From: Maccoyibacter intestinihominis
GTDB taxonomy: Bacteria > Bacillota > Clostridia > Lachnospirales > Lachnospiraceae
NCBI RefSeq assembly: GCF_040096355.1
Contig: NZ_JBBMEX010000002.1
Span: forward strand, 248,001-312,000
Reading direction: 5' to 3'
DNA: 64,000 nt
The notes under the pieces are model-generated. The model did no database searches. It was not told where the DNA came from and worked only from the letters and a program-made list of their open reading frames with translations. Made by a program: the position numbers and the translations under genes. Of the stretch, positions 58,590-64,000 are shown piece after piece (the first letter of the stretch is position 1; each line of letters begins with the position of its first letter).

Positions 58590-58618
58590 TTGTTATTTTT
58601 TTAACAATCCGTTATAAT
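58590..58618 (+). promoter_or_regulatory. pflBA promoter with Rex-like operator
   Basis: TTGTTA (58590-58595), a 17-bp spacer and TATAAT (58613-58618). The 18-bp palindrome TTGTTA-N6-TAACAA (58590-58607) fits the clostridial Rex site, TTGTTAANNNNTTAACAA, except in the inner pair. It covers the -35 and half the spacer, as expected for repression released by NADH. Confidence 0.78.
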
Positions 58619-58662
58619 AAATCTGCATTAGAAATACTAGCGAGAAAGGAAAGGATAACAGT

Positions 58663-60915
58663 ATGCAGGAATTCAGTCAATGGGATGGTTTTGAAGGAAG
58701 ACGCTGGAAAGAGGGCGTAAATGTCAGAGATTTTATCCAGAACAACTATACACCATATGAAGGTGATGAGTCTTTCTTAGAAGGAGCCACCGAGGCAACA
58801 GACAAGTTATGGGGCAGATTACAGGAGTTACAGAAGGAAGAGCGTAAAAAAGGCGGCGTTCTCGATATGGAGACCGAAGTAGTATCTTCCTTAACCGCTT
58901 ATGGTCCTGGTTACATTGATGAAGGATTAAAAGATTTAGAGCAGGTAGTCGGTTTACAGACCGATAAACCGTTAAAACGTGCTTTTATGCCATATGGCGG
59001 AATCAAGATGGCAGAGCAGTCCTGCCGTATGTATGGCTATGAGCCAAGTGAAAAATTACATGAAATTTTTACAAAATACCATAAAACACATAACGATGCA
59101 GTGTTTGATATCTACACACCGGAGATGAAGCGTGCACGTCACAGCCACATTTTAACAGGACTTCCTGATACATACGGCCGTGGAAGGATCGTAGGCGATT
59201 ACCGTCGTGTTGCACTTTACGGTATTGACTTTTTAATAGAGTCTAAGAAAAAAGACTTTGCAAAAACAGAGCGTCATGGAATGAGAAGAAAAGATTTCCA
59301 GATCCGTGAGGAGATTGCAGAGCAGATCCGTGCATTAAACGGCATGAAAGAAATGGCACAGATCTACGGATTTGATATTTCCGTACCGGCAAAAAATGCA
59401 AAAGAAGCTGTACAGTGGCTTTATTTTGGATATCTTGCAGCCATTAAGACACAGAACGGTGCAGCAATGAGCGTAGGCCGTATCTCCACATTCTTAGATA
59501 TTTATATCGAAAGAGATATCAAAGCAGGAATCTTAACAGAGAGCGAAGCACAGGAACTGATCGACCATATGACCATGAAATTCCGTATGGTAAAATTCGC
59601 AAGAATCGAGTCCTATAATCAGTTATTTTCCGGTGACCCGGTATGGGCAACCTTAGAGGTTGGAGGAATCGGCATCGACGGACGTTCCCAGGTAACAAAG
59701 ACCGATTACCGTTTCTTACATACATTAGAGAACATGGGACCTTCTCCGGAGCCAAACCTGACAGTACTTTATTCTTCCCGTCTGCCGGAGAACTTTAAGA
59801 AATATGCAGCTCATATTTCCGTAGAGACAAGTTCTATCCAGTATGAGAATGACGATGTAATGCGTCCGATCTGGGGAGATGATTATTCTATCTGCTGCTG
59901 CGTATCTGCAACAGAGACAGGAAAAGAGATCCAGTTTTTCGGAGCAAGAGCAAACCTTGCAAAATGCTTACTTTATGCGATCAATGGCGGAGTAGATGAG
60001 AAGAACAAAGATCAGGTAGGACCGAAGTACCGTCCGATCACTTCTGAATACTTAGACTATGAAGAAGTAATGGAAAAATACGATGCAATGATGGACTGGT
60101 TGGCAAAACTCTATGTAGAGACCTTAAACATGATCCACTATATGCATGATAAATATTACTATGAAGCAGCAGAGTTAGCATTGATCGATACCGAAGTACG
60201 CCGTACCTTTGCAACCGGTATTGCAGGATTCTCCCATGTTGTAGACTCCTTAAGTGCGATCAAATATGCAAAAGTAAAAACTATCCGCGATGAGGACGGA
60301 CTGGTAGTAGACTTTGAGACAACCGGAGATTTCCCGAAATATGGAAACGATGATGAACGTGCCGATGAGATTGCCGTATGGCTTTTAGAGACCTTTATGA
60401 GAAAATTAGAAAAGGTTCACACCTACCGCGATTCCGAGGCTACGACATCCATTCTGACTATTACATCAAACGTGGTATATGGAAAAGCAACCGGAGCAAT
60501 GCCGGACGGAAGAAAAGCATGGACACCGTTATCACCGGGAGCAAACCCATCTTACGGTGCAGAGACGAACGGATTATTAGCATCTTTGAACTCCGTGGCA
60601 AAACTGCCATATGAAGATGCGTTAGACGGAATTTCCAATACACAGACCATGAACCCGGATGCTTTAGGACACAGCCCGGAAGAACGTGTAGAAAATCTGA
60701 CACATGTTTTAGACGGATACTTTGACCAGGGCGCACACCACTTAAATGTCAATGTATTTGGAAAAGAAAAGTTAATCGATGCAATGGAGCATCCGGAAAA
60801 AGAAGAGTATGCAAACTTTACGATTCGTGTATCCGGCTATGCAGTAAAATTCATCGACCTGACAAAAGAGCAGCAGATGGATGTTATTTCAAGAACCTGC
60901 CACGAAAGTTTATAA
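58663..60915 (+). CDS. pflB: Formate C-acetyltransferase (pyruvate formate-lyase)
   Basis: 750 residues. The active-site Cys pair (412-413 in ICCCVSATE) and the glycyl radical at Gly725 in RVSGYAVKF are both present. It splits pyruvate with CoA to acetyl-CoA and formate, a central step in anaerobic fermentation. The start follows GAAAGGAAAGG. The activase gene starts 3 bp after the stop. It is controlled by the Rex-like site. Confidence 0.97.
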   Translation: MQEFSQWDGFEGRRWKEGVNVRDFIQNNYTPYEGDESFLEGATEATDKLWGRLQELQKEERKKGGVLDMETEVVSSLTAYGPGYIDEGLKDLEQVVGLQTDKPLKRAFMPYGGIKMAEQSCRMYGYEPSEKLHEIFTKYHKTHNDAVFDIYTPEMKRARHSHILTGLPDTYGRGRIVGDYRRVALYGIDFLIESKKKDFAKTERHGMRRKDFQIREEIAEQIRALNGMKEMAQIYGFDISVPAKNAKEAVQWLYFGYLAAIKTQNGAAMSVGRISTFLDIYIERDIKAGILTESEAQELIDHMTMKFRMVKFARIESYNQLFSGDPVWATLEVGGIGIDGRSQVTKTDYRFLHTLENMGPSPEPNLTVLYSSRLPENFKKYAAHISVETSSIQYENDDVMRPIWGDDYSICCCVSATETGKEIQFFGARANLAKCLLYAINGGVDEKNKDQVGPKYRPITSEYLDYEEVMEKYDAMMDWLAKLYVETLNMIHYMHDKYYYEAAELALIDTEVRRTFATGIAGFSHVVDSLSAIKYAKVKTIRDEDGLVVDFETTGDFPKYGNDDERADEIAVWLLETFMRKLEKVHTYRDSEATTSILTITSNVVYGKATGAMPDGRKAWTPLSPGANPSYGAETNGLLASLNSVAKLPYEDALDGISNTQTMNPDALGHSPEERVENLTHVLDGYFDQGAHHLNVNVFGKEKLIDAMEHPEKEEYANFTIRVSGYAVKFIDLTKEQQMDVISRTCHESL

Positions 60916-60918
60916 TCT

Positions 60919-61674
60919 ATGAGTCAAGAACAGAATATCGGATACGTCCATTCACTTGAGAGCTTCGGCTCTGTGGATGGACCGGGTGTCCGTTACATTA
61001 TTTTTCTAAGCGGTTGTGCCATGCGGTGTCAGTTCTGCCACAATCCCGATACTTGGGAGAAAAATGCAGGAACGCCGACCAGTGCCGAAGAGTTATTGGA
61101 CAAAGCATGGAGATACCGCAGCTACTGGGGAGAAAAAGGCGGGATTACCGTAAGTGGTGGAGAACCGCTCTTACAGATTGATTTTTTAAATGAGTTATTC
61201 CGAAAAGCAAAAGAGCGGGGAATTCATACCGCATTAGATACCAGTGGCAATCCGTTCACGGAACAAGAGCCTTATTTTTCCAAATGGAAGGAACTGATGA
61301 AGAATACGGATTTGGTATTATTGGATATCAAACATATCGATGAAGAACAGCATCGGATTCTGACCGGACAGAGTAACCGGAATATTTTACGCATGGCACA
61401 GCTCTTATCCGAAATGAAAAAACCAATGTGGATTCGTCATGTCCTTGTGCCGGAGCGAAATGATAAAGATGAATATCTGTTTCGTTTAGCGGAATTTATC
61501 AGGGAATTGCAGAGTGTGGAACGGGTAGAAGTTCTGCCGTATCATACCATGGGAATTTTTAAATGGGAAAATCTTGGACTTGATTATCCGTTAGAAGGTG
61601 TCTGTCCGCCGAGTGCGGAAAGAGTAGCCAATGCAAAAAGAATTCTGGAAGATTGCATAACAATGAAAAAATAA
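60919..61674 (+). CDS. pflA: Pyruvate formate-lyase activating enzyme
   Basis: 251 residues. The radical SAM cluster motif is GCAMRCQFCHNP (Cys33, 37, 40), with SFGSVDGPGVR before it and GITVSGGEPLLQ after it. It generates the glycyl radical on PflB. It is directly downstream of pflB in one operon. It ends before a bidirectional terminator. Confidence 0.97.
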   Translation: MSQEQNIGYVHSLESFGSVDGPGVRYIIFLSGCAMRCQFCHNPDTWEKNAGTPTSAEELLDKAWRYRSYWGEKGGITVSGGEPLLQIDFLNELFRKAKERGIHTALDTSGNPFTEQEPYFSKWKELMKNTDLVLLDIKHIDEEQHRILTGQSNRNILRMAQLLSEMKKPMWIRHVLVPERNDKDEYLFRLAEFIRELQSVERVEVLPYHTMGIFKWENLGLDYPLEGVCPPSAERVANAKRILEDCITMKK

Positions 61675-61801
61675 TCATATTTTCATCGTGCTTTTCTTAT
61701 GATTTCCATTATGCTGCACGCACCGCTGCAAATGCATTGGAGATTCCTTTATGATGATGCTGGCATTTAATATCATGCAGTAATACGATAGGGTATAGCA
61801 C

Positions 61802-61850
61802 AAAAAATGAAACCGTTGACTAATCATGAAGTCTTCGGTTTCATTTTTTA
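61802..61850. terminator. Bidirectional terminator
   Basis: Perfect 14-bp stem AAAAAATGAAACCG (61802-61815) / CGGTTTCATTTTTT (61836-61849), A-rich on one side and T-rich on the other. It serves pflA on the plus strand and the minus-strand gene after it. Confidence 0.9.
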
Positions 61851-61878
61851 TTGTGTAAGAGAAATTACATTGCAATTT

Positions 61879-62994
61879 TCAATAATATACAATTTTTTTA
61901 AAATGGGATTCCTTCCATTTTCCGTAAATAAAGTAATTTATGCATTTAATCTTAGGATAATTTTTTTGCGTCTTTTTGAAAATTGTCTTATAACTATCCT
62001 TTTGTGTGGATGAAGGCAAATCAAATGTTGGAATAATGGAGGTGTTTTTTGCTTTTTTTTGTGTATCGTAAAGAATACCCGAATTTTTCCCATAAACCCA
62101 GGAAGGAGTAAAATCCCAGTCCTTGTAATAGGACATTGGCAGAACAACATCAATATACGACTTAAATTTTCCAACATCCTGCCCACATTCTGTGAACTCT
62201 GGAGGGAGAATAAATACACCCAGTAAAATGTCTTTTTTAGTTTGCCGGACACTACGAGAAGCCTGTTTGACATAAGATGCAAGCTGTGAAGTTCTCCAGC
62301 TATTCCACTGTCTGCGTTTGGCATTATTGGTTGAAAACGAAATGGTTATCGGATCATAGCCATATTTCTTTTTAAAAGCATTTCTGGTAGACTTGCTCAA
62401 ATCCATTTTGTAATCATCAAAGCGAAGCCAGTCTAAAATAATACCGTCAACATCATATTTTTTAGCGATTTCCTTTAAGATGGAAATCTCATATTTTTGG
62501 ATTTTCTTATTTAAAGGATTTACAAAATATTCACCATTTTGGTTGTAAGCCACAGTTTTTTTTCCAACCAGAGTTTTCATCTGTGCATTGGGATACTTTT
62601 TTAATGCTGCACGGTCATGAAACTGAGGAACCCACGCATAGACTTTGATAGATTTTTTATGAGCTTCTTTAATCATAGATTTTAAAACATCGAAATTCCT
62701 GTAGCCTTTGGCGATGGGTGCAACCTTACTCTTATAATAAACATAACCGGACGGTACTTCATCATCCTCATCCTGCTTTACATTTAAGTAGATGACAGAT
62801 ATTTTATATTTAGAAGCCAGCTGAACGAATTTTTTAACATCTGATTCAGTCTTGAAATTTGTGGCTGTCCGAACAGTAATCTGTGTTTGGCGAGGAGTGG
62901 AAGATACAGATTTTGCAGGTGTAGCAGACACAGGTAACAGTGTCTGGCTGCTACATAACAACAATATACATAAAAAAGTCATCCATTTTTTCAT
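61879..62994 (-). CDS. Secreted glycoside-hydrolase-like (GHL10-type) protein
   Basis: 371 residues. A signal peptide covers about 1-25 (MKKWMTFLCILLLCSSQ...VSA). A TIM-barrel-like domain follows with VYAWVPQFHDR, VDGIILDWLRFDDY and DVVLPMSYYKDW, as in the GHL10/DUF187-type putative glycosidases. The Asp of ILDW and the later Tyr/Asp region fit an active site. It is probably exported to act on wall or dietary glycans. It lies 22 bp after asnA on the minus strand and may share its transcript. Confidence 0.7.
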   Translation of the reverse strand: MKKWMTFLCILLLCSSQTLLPVSATPAKSVSSTPRQTQITVRTATNFKTESDVKKFVQLASKYKISVIYLNVKQDEDDEVPSGYVYYKSKVAPIAKGYRNFDVLKSMIKEAHKKSIKVYAWVPQFHDRAALKKYPNAQMKTLVGKKTVAYNQNGEYFVNPLNKKIQKYEISILKEIAKKYDVDGIILDWLRFDDYKMDLSKSTRNAFKKKYGYDPITISFSTNNAKRRQWNSWRTSQLASYVKQASRSVRQTKKDILLGVFILPPEFTECGQDVGKFKSYIDVVLPMSYYKDWDFTPSWVYGKNSGILYDTQKKAKNTSIIPTFDLPSSTQKDSYKTIFKKTQKNYPKIKCINYFIYGKWKESHFKKIVYY

Positions 62995-63015
62995 GAAATA
63001 TCTCTCTTTCGTTGC

Positions 63016-64000
63016 CTATAATAAAGAAATTTCGTGTGCAGTGGCTTCCTGTACAACTTCTTCCGGCCACATTGAACTCTGTACTTCGCCAATATGGGCT
63101 TTTCTTAAAAAGAACATACAGATACGGGACTGACCGATACCTCCACCGATGGTATATGGAAGTTTTTCTTCAATAATGGCTTTCTGGAAAGGCAGTTCTG
63201 CACGTTCCGGGCAGCCGGCTTTTTCTAACTGTGAGAGCAGTGCATCCTTATCCACACGGATTCCCATGGAAGAAAGTTCCAGTGCAATATCAAGAACCGG
63301 ATAGTAAACGACAATATCTGCATTCAGACTCCAGTCATCATAGTCCGGAGCACGTCCGTCATGGCGTTCGCCATTTTCTAAAACATCTCCGATCTGCATG
63401 ATGCAGACAGCACCCTTGGCCTTTGCAATATAATACTCACGTTCCTTTGGAGAAGATACATCCGGGAATACATCTTCTAATTCCTGTGTGGTGATAAAAA
63501 AGATATCCTTTGGAAGGATTTCCTGAATGTAATCATACTTGATGGACATATATTTTTCCGTTTTACGCAAAACCTTATATACGGTGCGGACGGTTTCTTT
63601 CAGTGTCTCGATATTACGGTCTTCCTTAGTGATGATCTTTTCCCAATCCCACTGGTCCACAAAAATAGAGTGGATATTGTCGGTCTCTTCATCACGACGG
63701 ATGGCGTTCATGTCCGTATAGAGTCCTTCACCAACGGAAAAACCGTATTTATCTAACGCATAACGTTTCCATTTTGCAAGGGAGTGGACGATTTCAGCAA
63801 TTTTTCCATCCTGTTCTTTGATGTCAAAAGCCACCGGGCGTTCCACACCGTTTAAGTTGTCATTTAATCCCGAATCCGGGTCAACAAACAGTGGAGCAGA
63901 AACTCTTGTTAAATTCAGACGTTCTGCTAACAGTTCCTGAAAGCAGTCCTTAACCGTTTTAATGGCAACCTGTGTATCATGGAGATTCAGGTCGGGTTTG
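63016..64000 (-). CDS. asnA: Aspartate-ammonia ligase, AsnA (N-terminus cut by window end)
   Basis: The frame is open to the last base of the window (starting within KPDLNLHDTQVAIKTVKD), so the ATG inside at 63846 is internal. About 328 residues are visible, of a usual length near 335. Features are LTRVSAPLF, NGVERPV, SIFVDQWDWEK, and YTIGGGIGQSRICMFFL with the class II aminoacyl-tRNA-synthetase-like motif. It makes asparagine from aspartate, ammonia and ATP. Confidence 0.95.
   Translation of the reverse strand, partial: KPDLNLHDTQVAIKTVKDCFQELLAERLNLTRVSAPLFVDPDSGLNDNLNGVERPVAFDIKEQDGKIAEIVHSLAKWKRYALDKYGFSVGEGLYTDMNAIRRDEETDNIHSIFVDQWDWEKIITKEDRNIETLKETVRTVYKVLRKTEKYMSIKYDYIQEILPKDIFFITTQELEDVFPDVSSPKEREYYIAKAKGAVCIMQIGDVLENGERHDGRAPDYDDWSLNADIVVYYPVLDIALELSSMGIRVDKDALLSQLEKAGCPERAELPFQKAIIEEKLPYTIGGGIGQSRICMFFLRKAHIGEVQSSMWPEEVVQEATAHEISLL

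Noticed and set aside
1..64000. CRISPR arrays, tRNA and rRNA genes
   Set aside because: No regularly spaced repeats of 25-40 bp and no cloverleaf or rRNA core sequences were seen on either strand by eye.

Overview
The window looks like low-to-moderate G+C Firmicutes DNA, most likely a gut Lachnospiraceae (Roseburia/Agathobacter/Blautia-like). The reasons are the pyrC-F-K-D-E gene order, the type-2 PyrF, AsnA, a Rex-type site in front of pflBA, strong AGGAGG ribosome binding sites, and Lachnospiraceae-style mobile-element genes. No rRNA, tRNA or CRISPR array was seen. The genus is a guess.

Positions 1 to about 46,035 look like one integrated mobile element whose left end lies outside the window. 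Its right end breaks a chromosomal ABC-transporter ATPase gene inside the Walker A motif (46,036-46,039). The element carries three RiPP (ribosomally made, modified peptide) loci. (A) At 1-4,561: a radical SAM/SPASM maturase (5' end missing), a 31-residue two-Cys peptide, a CPBP protease, an ABC exporter and a secreted protein. (B) At 6,347-12,117: a class II lanthipeptide locus (lanA-lanM-lanT), followed by an oppositely oriented two-component system and a lanFEG-type immunity operon with a lipoprotein (12,157-17,346). (C) At 27,731-31,488: a radical SAM maturase, a six-Cys precursor and an ABC exporter. Between B and C lie a complete agr-like peptide quorum-sensing locus (XRE regulator, LytTR regulator, GHKL kinase, degenerate receiver, AgrD, AgrB; 18,378-22,167) and a second two-component/VanZ/ABC resistance module (23,136-27,687).

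The most striking observation is a shared promoter architecture found five times: TTACAT-N6-TCG-N6-TTACAT, with a -10 hexamer starting exactly 33 bases after the start of the second TTACAT. It precedes lanA, a secreted DUF6973 protein, the degenerate receiver, agrD and the radical SAM maturase of locus C. The 21-bp direct-repeat spacing is typical of LytTR (AgrA-type) regulators. I infer that the element's own quorum-sensing system fires both visible peptide operons, its own signal and two accessory genes together.

From 31,500 to 46,000 the element carries a MITE-like inverted repeat, orphan winged-helix genes present in two copies (5,004 and 31,982), and a promoter/structured-RNA/terminator/PBECR4-nuclease unit that resembles a type III toxin-antitoxin layout. 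It also has XRE and Spo0A_C-only regulators, a catalytically dead resolvase-like gene followed by three overlapping large serine recombinases, and an AbiH phage-defence cargo bracketed by a duplicated element gene.

From 46,039 onward the DNA is chromosomal: the broken ABC ATPase and its FtsX permease, a pyrimidine operon (pyrC, pyrF, pyrK, pyrD, pyrE) with a YefM/YoeB toxin-antitoxin pair between pyrD and pyrE, small membrane proteins, an HD hydrolase, an M29 aminopeptidase and purE. Then come pflB-pflA under a Rex-like operator and, on the minus strand, a secreted glycosidase-like protein and asnA (cut by the window end).
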